From positions 124,001 to 188,000 of the forward strand of contig CAVZQK010000002.1 in NCBI GenBank assembly GCA_963777355.1: DNA of 64,000 bases, written 5' to 3'. The notes beneath the pieces were generated by a model that saw only the letters and a list, made by a program, of their open reading frames with translations, was not told the origin of the DNA and searched no databases. The number at the start of each line of letters is the position of its first letter. Within the stretch, counting starts at the first letter, position 1. Below are positions 27,595 through 36,864 of the stretch, one piece after another. This DNA comes from DATJHM01 sp963777355. Its GTDB lineage: Bacteria > Chloroflexota > Ktedonobacteria > Ktedonobacterales > Ktedonobacteraceae. The translations under genes were made by a program, and so were the position numbers.

Positions 27595-29322
27595 ATGACT
27601 GATTTTCCCGCCAGGACACGAAGTCGTGGGATACTTTTGGCGCGTCACGTTCCCGCCAAAGGTTTTTTCTTGCTCTCGATTGTGTTTTCTCTGCTTCTGG
27701 CCGCTTGTGGTAGCGCGACAACTCCTCAAGGTTCAGCAAAAGGGCCGGTGACGCTTAAAGTTGTGGCGTCTCCCGCTCAGAATAATGTTGATAACTTTAA
27801 TCCCTACTTTTCGAGCAACCAGGGAAGCTCATATGGCACCCAGGGCTTCCTCTACGAGACTTTGTATTTTGTGAATACGTATAATTCACAGGAGACTCCC
27901 TGGCTTGCTTCAAGCTACGAGTACTCCAGTGATCTCTCTTCGATCACTTTTCATCTCCGCCCCGGTGTGAAATGGAATGATGGCCAGCCTTTTACTAGCG
28001 CTGATGTGCTCTTTACCTTCAATCTGATGAAGCAGAACCCTGCTCTGGACTCTACTTCTGTCTGGTCCAGTACCTTAAAAGATGTCGCTGCTCCCGATGC
28101 AAACACTGTGACGTTTACTCTGCAACGCCCGAATACTACGGCTCTGTGGCGTATTGGTGCGCAGATCTTTATTGTCCCCCAGCATTCCTGGCAAAGTGTC
28201 AGTGGCGATCCAGCTAAGTTTATCAATAATACCCCCGTTGGCACTGGACCCTATACGCTCGTTTCTCACTCACCTCAGCTCATTAAGTATGCCCGCAATC
28301 CCAATTATTGGGGGACAAAGCCTGCTGTTGAGCAGATCCTGGTTCCTTCTGTGAACACAAATGCTACCGGTGCTCTGCAAATGGCGAAAGGTCAGCTCGA
28401 CTGGTTGGGCGCTGGCTGGGACCCGAATCTGGACCCTGCCTTTGTCGGGAAAGATTCTGTTCACAATCATCACTGGTTTGCGCCAAGTAATACCGTTATG
28501 CTCTACCTGAATCTTCAGAAGTATCCTTTCAATCTGCTTCCTGTCCGTAAGGCGATTAGTCTGGCTATTGACCGCCAGGAGTTACAGCAGAAGGCCGCTC
28601 CCTACGCACCACCCGCCAATCCTAGTGGCGTCCTGCTGCCAAACTTCAAGAGTTCTATCTCTAGTGATTATGCCAGCACTCAGTTTACCGTTGATCGTGC
28701 CCAGGCCACAAGCCTGTTAGAGGGCGCTGGCTTCAAAAAGGATGCTAATGGCATCTACGCTAAAGATGGCAAAGAGATCTCCTTCTCGCTACTCGACGTA
28801 AATGGCTGGAGCGACTGGGATAGTGATACGCAGTTGATCCAGAACGATCTGAAACAGATTGGTATCTCCACTACGATCAATAGTGTCGGCGATTATACCC
28901 CTTACTATGATGCTCTCTCATCCGGTTCTTATGAAGGCGCTATCTCCTGGACAGATAATGGCCCAACCCCCTATTATCCGTACTTCGATATGCTGGATAG
29001 CTCCAAATATGCTCCCGCTGGTAAAACTATCCCTGGTGGTACAAACTTCGAGCGCTGGACCAGCCCGGTGACCGATCAACTGCTCAAACAATATTCAACC
29101 TCGAAAGATCCAGCTACTCAGACGCAGGCTCTTCAAGGTATTCAGAAGATCATGGTTGAGCAGATGCCCGCAATTCCGTTGACGTACAATCCCTACTGGG
29201 CAGAATATACGACTACTAATCTGGTCGGCTGGCCTAGCGCGGACAATCCGTATGACGTGGCTTCTCCCTATACCGCGCCTGACAATGAGAATGTTGTTCT
29301 TCACTTACATCCTGCCTCGTAA
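27595..29322 (+). CDS. Opp/Dpp-type substrate-binding lipoprotein
   Basis: This is a 575-residue SBP family 5 protein. A signal with lipobox LLAACGS, preceded by an unusually long N-terminal extension of about 25 residues, is followed by the family signature FHLRPGVKWNDGQPFTSADV. Further blocks are VPQHSW, GTGPYTLVSHSPQLIKYARN, LLPVRKAISLAIDRQELQQK and WAEYTTTNLVGWPSADNPY. The family carries peptides, but relatives such as cellobiose- and xyloglucan-binding proteins bind oligosaccharides. Linkage to a GH1 glucosidase and LacI regulator favours a beta-glucoside ligand. GTAAGGAGG precedes the ATG. Confidence 0.9.
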   Translation: MTDFPARTRSRGILLARHVPAKGFFLLSIVFSLLLAACGSATTPQGSAKGPVTLKVVASPAQNNVDNFNPYFSSNQGSSYGTQGFLYETLYFVNTYNSQETPWLASSYEYSSDLSSITFHLRPGVKWNDGQPFTSADVLFTFNLMKQNPALDSTSVWSSTLKDVAAPDANTVTFTLQRPNTTALWRIGAQIFIVPQHSWQSVSGDPAKFINNTPVGTGPYTLVSHSPQLIKYARNPNYWGTKPAVEQILVPSVNTNATGALQMAKGQLDWLGAGWDPNLDPAFVGKDSVHNHHWFAPSNTVMLYLNLQKYPFNLLPVRKAISLAIDRQELQQKAAPYAPPANPSGVLLPNFKSSISSDYASTQFTVDRAQATSLLEGAGFKKDANGIYAKDGKEISFSLLDVNGWSDWDSDTQLIQNDLKQIGISTTINSVGDYTPYYDALSSGSYEGAISWTDNGPTPYYPYFDMLDSSKYAPAGKTIPGGTNFERWTSPVTDQLLKQYSTSKDPATQTQALQGIQKIMVEQMPAIPLTYNPYWAEYTTTNLVGWPSADNPYDVASPYTAPDNENVVLHLHPAS

Positions 29323-29366
29323 GATTATCATCCTCCTGGGTGGAAGGTGAATGCCATCCCAACGCC

Positions 29367-29396
29367 GCATGGGGAGCCCTGCAAAGCTCCCCATGC
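29367..29396 (+). promoter_or_regulatory. Intercistronic hairpin after the binding-protein gene
   Basis: A perfect 11-bp GC-rich stem (GCATGGGGAGC with GCTCCCCATGC) has an 8-base loop and no U-tract. Structures like this after a binding-protein gene usually stabilise its mRNA and lower expression of the downstream permease genes. That role is inferred. No gene was seen in the rest of 29323-29585. Confidence 0.65.
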
Positions 29397-29585
29397 CTCG
29401 ATGTAGCCGGGTCATATAAGAGAAAGAAAAGAGGCGTTCCCCCTTATGTCCTCTCTTTTGTACCCTGGCGAGCTGTAAAAACGGAGAAAGCCTCCTGATG
29501 AGCAGCAACGCAGACCGTCATACAACTTGCCGGGCAAAGATGAGCCCGCCTCTCCCATCCGCTTGTACAAAGGAGTTCCTTATCT

Positions 29586-30578
29586 ATGCGCTATCTCTTA
29601 CGCCGTATTGGCTTTTACTTGATAGCTTTGTGGGCCTCGGTGACGATAAATTTTATTATTCCCCGCCTGATGCCCGGTGACCCTGCCGAGGCGATGGTTG
29701 CAAAGATGCAGGGTGCCTCTATTACTGCCTATCAGTTGCAAGCTCTCAGAGTTGAGCTGGGTGTGAATACTACCGATCCCTGGTTCGTTCAATATTGGCA
29801 ATATCTGGTCAATGTCGTGCATTTGAATCTCGGTATCTCGTCTGTCAATTTTCCCGAACCCGTTAGCTCGGTCATTGGTGAGCATCTCCCCTGGACTATT
29901 GGCCTGGTTGGGGTCGCGCTTGTTCTGAGCTTTCTGGTCGGTACGCTGATTGGTATTGTGGTGGCCTGGAGACGTGGCACCTGGCTCGATTCGACGTTGC
30001 CCCCTATTCTGACGTTTCTTTCGGCGATTCCCTACTTCTGGATGGCTCTGGCGCTGGTTTACTTCTTTGGGGTGATTCTGAGCTGGTTCCCGATCAGCGA
30101 TGGCTATGATGTCTATAATACGACCCCTGGCCTGAATCTCCCCTTTATCTTGAGCGTCTTGCGTTATGGCACGTTACCTGTGATTACGATTATGATTGGC
30201 TCGCTCGCTGGTTGGGTCCTGCCTATGCGCAATACGATGGTGACGACGCTCTCCGAGGATTATGTTTTGATGGCCCAGGCAAAGGGCTTGCCTGAAAGAC
30301 GTGTGATGCTGAACTACGCCGCTCGCAATGCTATCTTGCCCAGCGTGACAAGTTTTGCTATGTCCCTGGCTCTGATTGTTGGCGGTTCTCTGCTGACCGA
30401 GATGGTTTTTAATTATCCTGGGATTGGGTTGACTCTGTACAATGCCGTCGAAGGACATGACTATGGCCTGATTCAAGGGTGTTTCCTGGTGATTGCGATT
30501 GCGGTCCTGGTGGCAAATTTCCTGTCGGACCTGCTCTATGCCTTTCTCGATCCGCGTGTACGCCAGGGAAGGAGCTAA
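29586..30578 (+). CDS. Opp/Dpp-type ABC permease, subunit 1 (DppB-like)
   Basis: This 330-residue permease has the expected six membrane segments and a large external loop after the first. The OppB N-terminus MRYLLRRIGFYLIALWASVT and LMPGDPAEAMVAKMQG are typical. The coupling (EAA) region reads DYVLMAQAKGLPERRVMLNY, followed by ARNAILPSVTSFA. It pairs with the next gene to form the membrane channel. AAGGAG precedes the ATG. Confidence 0.92.
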   Translation: MRYLLRRIGFYLIALWASVTINFIIPRLMPGDPAEAMVAKMQGASITAYQLQALRVELGVNTTDPWFVQYWQYLVNVVHLNLGISSVNFPEPVSSVIGEHLPWTIGLVGVALVLSFLVGTLIGIVVAWRRGTWLDSTLPPILTFLSAIPYFWMALALVYFFGVILSWFPISDGYDVYNTTPGLNLPFILSVLRYGTLPVITIMIGSLAGWVLPMRNTMVTTLSEDYVLMAQAKGLPERRVMLNYAARNAILPSVTSFAMSLALIVGGSLLTEMVFNYPGIGLTLYNAVEGHDYGLIQGCFLVIAIAVLVANFLSDLLYAFLDPRVRQGRS

Positions 30579-30587
30579 GTTTAGATT

Positions 30588-31556
30588 ATGCAGATTAATC
30601 AGGAGATTCGTACTGAAAGCCTCTTTAGCCAGGTGGGGGGGCGAGGTAAGAGCTTTTTACTCCTACTGACTTCTAATAAGAAGCTGTTTGGTGGCCTGTG
30701 TATTGTGGCCTTTTTTATCCTCGTGGCTATCTGTGCGCCACTGCTCACGCATTATAATCCCTCTGCCTTTTCTAATGATCTGTCGAAACATCCCTCGGCC
30801 ACCCACTGGCTGGGAACGACGACGAAGGGCGAGGATGTCTTCGCGCAACTGGTCTACGGTGCGCGTGTCTCGCTGGCAATCGGCTTTTTCTCGGCGATTG
30901 GTTCAACGCTGCTCCAGGTAGCTTTCGGTCTGGCGTCGGGCTACTTTGGCGGCGCGGTTGACGATGTCCTTTCGTTGATTATGAATGTTTTTCTGGTCTT
31001 GCCAGGTCTACCTCTGGCGATTGTGCTGTCGTCTTTTGCTCCAACTCAGGGCGGATCTGTCGGCCTGATTCCACGCGGCTTTGTCGTCCTGACGCTGGTC
31101 CTGCTTTTTACGACCTGGAGCTATGGTGCCCGCGTGCTGCGTGCTCAGACGATGTCTTTGCGCGAACGCGAATTTGTGGTTGCATCCAAAGCTTCGGGCG
31201 AGACTTCGTTCAGAATTATCTTCTCTGAGATTATGCCGAATGAGATTGCTCTGGTGGTCTCGAACTTTGTGACGACGTTTGTCTACACGATTCTCGCTGA
31301 GGTGGCCCTGGAGTATCTGGGCCTGGGCGATACCTCTATTAGTAGCTGGGGCGTGATGCTGTATTGGGCTCAGTTGAATCAGGTCTTCTTAGGCGGCCAA
31401 TGGTGGTGGTTTGTTCCGCCCGGCTTATGCGTGGCTGTTATCTGTGCTGGCCTGACCTTTGTGAATTTTGGCATCGATGAACTCGCGAATCCTCGCTTGC
31501 GCAGCGATAAACCACTCAAGCCTGCAAAGCAGAAGAGAGAGGAAGTGGCAGTATGA
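30588..31556 (+). CDS. Opp/Dpp-type ABC permease, subunit 2 (DppC-like)
   Basis: This 322-residue permease has a cytoplasmic N-terminus, LFGGLCIVAFFILVAICAPL as first membrane segment, and the OppC landmark HWLGTTTKGEDVFAQLVYGA followed by RVSLAIGF. The EAA loop is seen at REFVVASKASGETSFRIIFS. The C-terminus carries NFGIDELANPRLR. Its last four bases overlap the ATPase gene start (ATGA), so the two are translationally coupled. Confidence 0.92.
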   Translation: MQINQEIRTESLFSQVGGRGKSFLLLLTSNKKLFGGLCIVAFFILVAICAPLLTHYNPSAFSNDLSKHPSATHWLGTTTKGEDVFAQLVYGARVSLAIGFFSAIGSTLLQVAFGLASGYFGGAVDDVLSLIMNVFLVLPGLPLAIVLSSFAPTQGGSVGLIPRGFVVLTLVLLFTTWSYGARVLRAQTMSLREREFVVASKASGETSFRIIFSEIMPNEIALVVSNFVTTFVYTILAEVALEYLGLGDTSISSWGVMLYWAQLNQVFLGGQWWWFVPPGLCVAVICAGLTFVNFGIDELANPRLRSDKPLKPAKQKREEVAV

Positions 31557-32692
31557 GCCAGGAGCATGAGCTTCTGCTTGAAGTGGACAATATGTGCGTG
31601 GACTATCTGGCCGGCAATGGTACCGTTCACGCTGTCAGAGATGTGAGTTTTCAGATCAAGCGCGGCGAGATTCTCGGTCTGGCTGGCGAAAGTGGTAGCG
31701 GCAAATCGACTCTCGCCTACGCGATTGCCCGTCTTTTAAGACCACCTGCCGTCATTACGGGCGGTAGCGTCTGGTACTATCCCCGCTTCCACGATCTGTC
31801 GGACTCCGCAGGCGAGCAGCAAAAATTAGATCTGGTTCCACAGAATAGCCGCGGCGGTATCGATGTCTTAAAGCTGACTCCTGCGCAATTACAGGCGTTT
31901 CGTTGGCGTGAGCTCTCTATTGTGTTTCAGAGCGCTATGAATGCGCTCAATCCAGTCCTCACGGTTGGCACACAGATTATCGATGTGCTGGCCGCTCATC
32001 AGCCGGGACGCAGTCTGCAAGCTCGTAAAAAACGTGCCAGTGAGCTCCTTGAGATTGTCGGTATTGCCCCCGAACGCTTAAATAGTTATCCTCATGAGTT
32101 GAGCGGCGGTATGCGCCAGCGTGTTGTGATTGCGATTGCCCTGGCTCTCCATCCAGAACTGATTATTATGGATGAGCCCACAACGGCGCTAGATGTGGTA
32201 GTGCAACGGGAGATTCTCGAATTAATCAGTTCCCTCTGTAAAGAGATGGGAACCTCGTTGATCTTTATCACTCATGACCTCTCGCTCTTATTAGAATTGG
32301 CCGATGAGGTTGCTGTGATGTACGCGGGACGTATTGTGGAACGTGGTTCGCAGGAGTCCATGCTCGATCATCCGCGTCATCCCTATACGTATGGGCTGAT
32401 GAATTCGTTTCCAACCCTGCACGGTCCGCGCCGTAGAATGACTGGTATCCCTGGCTCTCCGCCCGATCTTCGCAATATCCCGGCTGGCTGCGCCTTTCAT
32501 GAGCGTTGCCCTTTCGCTTTCCCACCCTGCCAGGCCGTTACTCCAGCTCTCAGTGTGGTGGTTCCCGAATGGCCCGATCAATTAGCCGCCTGCCATCTCT
32601 ATGATTCCCACTTAACGCAAGTGCAAGCTATTCCTACCGCCTCGACCTTCGCGCGAGGCTATGAACTCCAGGGTGAGAGGAGCAAGGTCTGA
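31553..32692 (+). CDS. Opp/Dpp-type ABC ATPase, subunit D-like
   Basis: A 379-residue ATPase with Walker A GLAGESGSGKSTLAYAIARL, Q loop SIVFQSAMNALNP, signature ELSGGMRQRVVIAIALALHP, Walker B LIIMDEPTTALD and H loop ITHDLSLLLELADE. The C-terminal oligopeptide-transporter domain has the cysteine set CAFHERCPFAFPPC, which in this subfamily can hold a 4Fe-4S cluster. Between Walker A and the Q loop there is an unusual insert (YYPRFHDLSDSAGEQQKLDL and on to about 20 more residues) not found in typical DppD. It overlaps both neighbours, so the genes are co-translated. Confidence 0.92.
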   Translation: MSQEHELLLEVDNMCVDYLAGNGTVHAVRDVSFQIKRGEILGLAGESGSGKSTLAYAIARLLRPPAVITGGSVWYYPRFHDLSDSAGEQQKLDLVPQNSRGGIDVLKLTPAQLQAFRWRELSIVFQSAMNALNPVLTVGTQIIDVLAAHQPGRSLQARKKRASELLEIVGIAPERLNSYPHELSGGMRQRVVIAIALALHPELIIMDEPTTALDVVVQREILELISSLCKEMGTSLIFITHDLSLLLELADEVAVMYAGRIVERGSQESMLDHPRHPYTYGLMNSFPTLHGPRRRMTGIPGSPPDLRNIPAGCAFHERCPFAFPPCQAVTPALSVVVPEWPDQLAACHLYDSHLTQVQAIPTASTFARGYELQGERSKV

Positions 32693-33738
32693 TGAGTCAG
32701 TCATCCTATTCAACACTACTTGATGGAGCGCAGCAAGAAACTGAGGCGGTCCTCTCTGCCGAACATCTCCGCAAAACGTTTCCGGTTCGCAAGATGGGTC
32801 TCTCTCGTACGCCACTCCAGGTCCACGCTGTCGAAGATGCCTCGCTCTCCCTCTATCCCGGCAAAGCGATTGCCCTGGTGGGCGAAAGTGGGAGCGGCAA
32901 GACGACGGTTGCCCGTATGCTGGCGCGCATCTATGAACCAACGGGCGGAACTGTGCGCTTTCAAGGCCAGGAGGTCAATGGTTCTCAGGGTCTCTCGCTG
33001 CGCTCCTATCGCCGTGAGGTCCAGCTCGTTTTCCAGGACCCCTTTGCCTCTTTAAATCCGGTGCATAGCGTTGCCTATCATCTCAGCCGCCCATTACTTG
33101 TCCACGGCCACGCTCATGGCAAAGCCGATACTACTAGACAGGTGCTGGCGCTTTTAAAAAAGGTTAGCTTGAGTCCCGCTGAACAGTTTATTGAAAAGTA
33201 TCCGCATCAGTTGAGTGGCGGGCAGCGCCAGCGTGTCGCGATTGCCCGCGCCCTGGCGGCCCATCCGCGTGTCTTACTGGCCGATGAGCCGGTCTCGATG
33301 CTCGATGTCTCGATCCGCCTGGATGTCTTAAATCTGTTGTTGCGCCTGAAAGATGAGGAGCGCCTGGCTCTGCTCTTTATTACTCATGATATTGCCAGTG
33401 CTCGCTATTTTGCCGAAGAGACGCTGGTGATGTATGCGGGACAGACGGTGGAAGGTGGCCCAAGCGATGAGGTGATTCAGCGTCCTAAACATCCCTATAC
33501 CCAGCTCCTGATCGCTGCCGCCCCCGATTCTCAACGGGCAAAAGTGGCGGTGAAGGGGGATTCATCCCTGCCCGCACGCGGCGAGATTCCTAGTTTGATT
33601 ACTCCTCCGAGCGGTTGCCGTTTTCATCCTCGTTGTCCACATGCAATGGAGGTTTGTAAGCAGCGTTTCCCGCCTCGTACTGATCTGGGAAATGGTCATT
33701 GGACAAATTGTTTCCTATATGGTAACAATCAAGCATAG
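32692..33738 (+). CDS. Opp/Dpp-type ABC ATPase, subunit F-like
   Basis: A 348-residue ATPase with Walker A VGESGSGKTTVARMLARIY, Q loop LVFQDPFASLNP, signature QLSGGQRQRVAIARALAAHP, Walker B VLLADEPVSMLD and H loop ITHDIASARYF. The terminal CRFHPRCPHAMEVC is the subfamily cysteine motif. It overlaps the previous gene by one base (TGATG). With its partner it powers the importer. Confidence 0.92.
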   Translation: MSQSSYSTLLDGAQQETEAVLSAEHLRKTFPVRKMGLSRTPLQVHAVEDASLSLYPGKAIALVGESGSGKTTVARMLARIYEPTGGTVRFQGQEVNGSQGLSLRSYRREVQLVFQDPFASLNPVHSVAYHLSRPLLVHGHAHGKADTTRQVLALLKKVSLSPAEQFIEKYPHQLSGGQRQRVAIARALAAHPRVLLADEPVSMLDVSIRLDVLNLLLRLKDEERLALLFITHDIASARYFAEETLVMYAGQTVEGGPSDEVIQRPKHPYTQLLIAAAPDSQRAKVAVKGDSSLPARGEIPSLITPPSGCRFHPRCPHAMEVCKQRFPPRTDLGNGHWTNCFLYGNNQA

Positions 33739-33812
33739 ACGCGGCGAGGCGTCTCCGCTGGTTCGGCTGATTATTGGCAGGCAACAAAAAGCGCTTGGGA
33801 AGGAAAAGAATT

Positions 33813-35192
33813 ATGGCGATAGAGAATAAATCAGATCTCTTACTGGATTTAGCTGCTGAAATACAACTCCCTGCAAATTTTATCTGGGGGGCTTCAACTT
33901 CAGCCTACCAGATTGAGGGGGCGGTACACGAAGATGGACGCGGAGCTTCGATCTGGGATGAGTTTGCTGCAACTCCAGGGAAGATCTATGCTGGCGAGAC
34001 CGGGGAGATCGCCGTTGACCACTACCACCGCATGGCGGAGGATGTGGCTTTGATGAAACAATTGGGCCTCGGCGCTTATTGTTTTTCTGTGGCCTGGCCG
34101 CGTGTGTTCCCGCAGGGGCGAGGAGCTCTGAACGAGGCTGGCCTGGACTTTTATGAACGCCTGGTCGATACTCTGCTGGCGCATGGCATAACCCCTGTTG
34201 CAAAGCTGTATCACTGGGATCTGCCTGCGGCTCTCCAGCGGAAGGGCGGTTGGGTGAACCGGGATACTGCGTATGCTTTTGCTGATTATGCTGAGGCTGT
34301 TGTGCGCCGTCTCGGTGATCGTGTCGGCTCGTGGCTGACACATAACGAGCCCTGGTGTACCTCCTATCTTGGTCATGTCCTGGGGGTCCATGCACCGGGT
34401 ATACAGGATGCACAGCTTGGGGTCTACGCGGCTCACCATGTTTTGCTCTCGCATGGCCTGGCGGTCCCACGCATTCGTGCTAATACTCCTCCCGGAACTC
34501 AGGTGGGCATTGCTCTTGACTATTATCCTGTACACCCCTACGACTCTCGCCCTGAGACTCAGCAGGCGGTGGAGGAGGCCGATGCCTTTAGAAATCGCTG
34601 GTTTTTTGATCCCATTTTTAAGAAACTCTATCCCGAACACCTCTTTACATCTCTGGGTGTCTTGCCCCCTGTGACAAAGGCCGACGATTTTGAGCTTATT
34701 GGCGCACCGATAGATTTCCTGGGCCTCAACTATTATACGAGAATGGTTGTGAAGAGCAAGCCAGGAGGCAAAGGCTACGAACAGGTAGAGCCTCTGCCTG
34801 GCTCTGCCTATACTGGTATGGATTGGGAGATCTATCCCGATGGCTTGCTAGAAGCTCTGGAGCGCATTCATCGCGATTATGCGCCGCCTGCTATTCTGAT
34901 TACTGAGAGCGGTGCAGCCTTCCCTGATACCTGGGATGGAAGCTCGCATGTCAACGATCTTGAACGCACACAGTATCTCAATCAGCATATACAACGCGTC
35001 AGACAGGCTGTAATGCGTGGTATTCCCGTACGCGGCTATTGTGCCTGGTCGCTACTGGACAACTATGAGTGGGCCTGGGGGTACGGCAAGCGTTTTGGCA
35101 TCGTCTATGTGGATTTTCCTTCACAGAAACGCATTATCAAGCGAAGTGGTTACTGGTACGCGTCCCTCATTTCTACCTTAAAAGAGCAGTAG
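33813..35192 (+). CDS. bglA: GH1 beta-glucosidase
   Basis: This cytoplasmic GH1 enzyme is 459 residues, full length for the family and without a signal peptide. The N-terminal signature is FIWGASTSAYQIEGAVHEDG. The acid/base is Glu about 179 in THNEPW. The nucleophile is Glu about 365 in ITESGAAFPD, where most relatives have ITENG. ASLLDNYEWAWGYGKRFG-type C-terminal residues form the glucose subsite. It would hydrolyse terminal beta-glucosyl bonds of imported cellobiose or aryl/plant beta-glucosides. The start at 33813 is chosen over an upstream TTG because GGAAGGAAAAG precedes it. It is the last gene of the transporter operon. Confidence 0.94.
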   Translation: MAIENKSDLLLDLAAEIQLPANFIWGASTSAYQIEGAVHEDGRGASIWDEFAATPGKIYAGETGEIAVDHYHRMAEDVALMKQLGLGAYCFSVAWPRVFPQGRGALNEAGLDFYERLVDTLLAHGITPVAKLYHWDLPAALQRKGGWVNRDTAYAFADYAEAVVRRLGDRVGSWLTHNEPWCTSYLGHVLGVHAPGIQDAQLGVYAAHHVLLSHGLAVPRIRANTPPGTQVGIALDYYPVHPYDSRPETQQAVEEADAFRNRWFFDPIFKKLYPEHLFTSLGVLPPVTKADDFELIGAPIDFLGLNYYTRMVVKSKPGGKGYEQVEPLPGSAYTGMDWEIYPDGLLEALERIHRDYAPPAILITESGAAFPDTWDGSSHVNDLERTQYLNQHIQRVRQAVMRGIPVRGYCAWSLLDNYEWAWGYGKRFGIVYVDFPSQKRIIKRSGYWYASLISTLKEQ

Positions 35193-35247
35193 ATACCAGG
35201 ATTACAAGCCGGTGCTCTATTCTGGTCCAATCTGGCCCGAAAGAAGA

Positions 35248-35279
35248 GGTAGGGACGGTGGTTCATCCCTCTCTGTGAG
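35248..35279 (+). repeat. Family B repeat, short degenerate copy
   Basis: It begins GGTAGGGACGGTGGTTCATC and ends CTCTCTGTGAG, matching the first half of family B. It lies 55 bases after the beta-glucosidase stop. Confidence 0.45.
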
Positions 35280-35289
35280 TCGTGGTGAT

Positions 35290-36533
35290 TCATTCTTGTG
35301 AGGTCTGTCTCGCCTTGTTTTCCACATCATTTATGGGTAGAGAGAGCGAAAAACGTGTTCCCGACTTGCTGGTCTCGGCAGTCAGCGTACCATCATGTGC
35401 CTGCGCAATCTGATGGGACAGGTAGAGTCCTAATCCTCAGTCCCGTTAGAATCTGGTCCCGCGCGAAAGGGTTCAAAAAGATAGGGCAATACTTCAGGGG
35501 AGATCCCTGGTCCCTGGTCACTTATAGAAATCACTAGTTTTGCAGGTTCTTCCTGCCTTTCAACTGCGATAAGCACGGTTTTCCCTGCTGGCGAATGCTT
35601 TATCGCGTTCGCCAACAGATTCTCCAGTGCTTGCCGCAACCGATTCGCGTCTGCCCACAATAGCAAGTCACCTGGAATCTGTACATCAATTTGTATCAAC
35701 GGTGTCTGCAATGCCGCCGCTATATCCTGGACAAGAGATGCCAGATTGATTGTTTCATAGGTGAGGGTGAATAGCCCTTGCGAAAGGCGACCCATATCCA
35801 TGAGGTCGGCTGTCAGACGGTCAAATCTCTGTAATGCCGCGCCAATTCCTGCAATATCCTGGAGGTCCTGCTGCCTCTGTTCGCGTGTAGCCCGTCGTTG
35901 CAGCAGGCCCAGCCGTCCTTGTATTGGTGTGAGATAATTGCGCAAATCGTGGGCCAGTACCGTCATTAACTCTTCTGCTGCCATGCGTCGAGCTTGCTTT
36001 GCTGCCGTATGTGCCACTTGTTGTATCAATTCTGCACGATGCGCCATAATCCCCATCCAATGTGCAACCCCTTCAAGAAAGCGCACATCTTGTTCCGTAA
36101 AGAAGTCTGCCTGCGTCATGTCGGTCTGAATAACCCCTCGTCGTTTTCCCCCAATATCCAGTGTAACCGCAATGGTGGAACAAATTCCCAGCCCCTCTTT
36201 GACTCCTGGCAATTCTTCTGGATCAAGATTTACTCGTCCACTAGAGTAGGTTTCGCCTGTCTGAAAGACTGACACGGTGCGCCCACCATTGGCTATTGGC
36301 AGCCAATTCATGCCTAGCGACCTTTGTAGATCTCCTAGTGGCGTATTGCTTACACCGAGGGCAACAAGTGTATGAATCTCTTCCTCATAAAGAAAGATAT
36401 CCACTTTCTCAGAACCAAGCGCCTGCGCAACAAGCGATGCCGCTTGCTGCAAAACGTCTCTAAATTCAATTGCCTCGATTTTTAATAGTTGTTCAAGTAA
36501 GTCTAATAATCGATCAGGATACTCATGTGGCAA
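35290..36533 (-). pseudogene. GAF-domain sensor histidine kinase, frameshifted in the G2 box
   Basis: A soluble kinase. The N-terminal GAF domain (about residues 20-165) has LQQAASLVAQALGSEKVDIF and EEEIHTLVALG. A HisKA helix follows with LAHDLRNYLTPIQGRLGLLQ (phospho-acceptor His), then an ATPase domain with ENLLANAIKHSPAGK and SDQGPGISPEVLPYLFEPF. The open frame stops after GPDSNGTED at 35430. One frame over, the sequence continues GLGLYLSHQIAQAHDGTLTA and ETSKSGTRFSLSLP to a stop at 35290-35292. That is exactly the missing G2 box and end of the domain, so one base is lost near 35433. If real, ATP-lid function is destroyed. No response regulator is adjacent. Confidence 0.82.
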
Positions 36534-36724
36534 TATTCTTCGCCCTCTCCTTCCAGCATCTTTTCTTATGATGAAGAGAATTCCACTTTTCTTCGATACT
36601 ACTGAAATTCCAGAGATTTTATAGAATCTCTATTTATAACACGAATTGAAAAGGTAAAAAGTTACACTGGAGAAGTTTAAGGTATAATTAAGTGCAATAG
36701 TGTTGAAAAAGAGGAAAATTTATA

Positions 36725-36764
36725 GGGAGGAATGAATATACTCAACGCTACATTCATTCCTCCC
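36725..36764 (-). terminator. Terminator of the galactose operon
   Basis: A perfect 13-bp stem (GGGAGGAATGAAT with ATTCATTCCTCCC) has a 14-base loop. On the minus strand it lies 100 bases after the galK-like stop and is followed by TATAAATTTTCC. No gene was seen in the rest of 36534-36864. Confidence 0.65.
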
Positions 36765-36864
36765 CACCTTGTCCTAATAAAAGGATGAAAGAGATGAAAG
36801 AGGAGGCAGAAGATGGCTGTAGATATTGATCTGCCTGCGGTCAAAAATGGATAGGGCGCGGCTG

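Noticed and set aside
29498..29680. Small plus-strand frame before the first permease gene
   Set aside because: It overlaps the permease start in another frame and contains the real ribosome site AAGGAG. No homology pattern.
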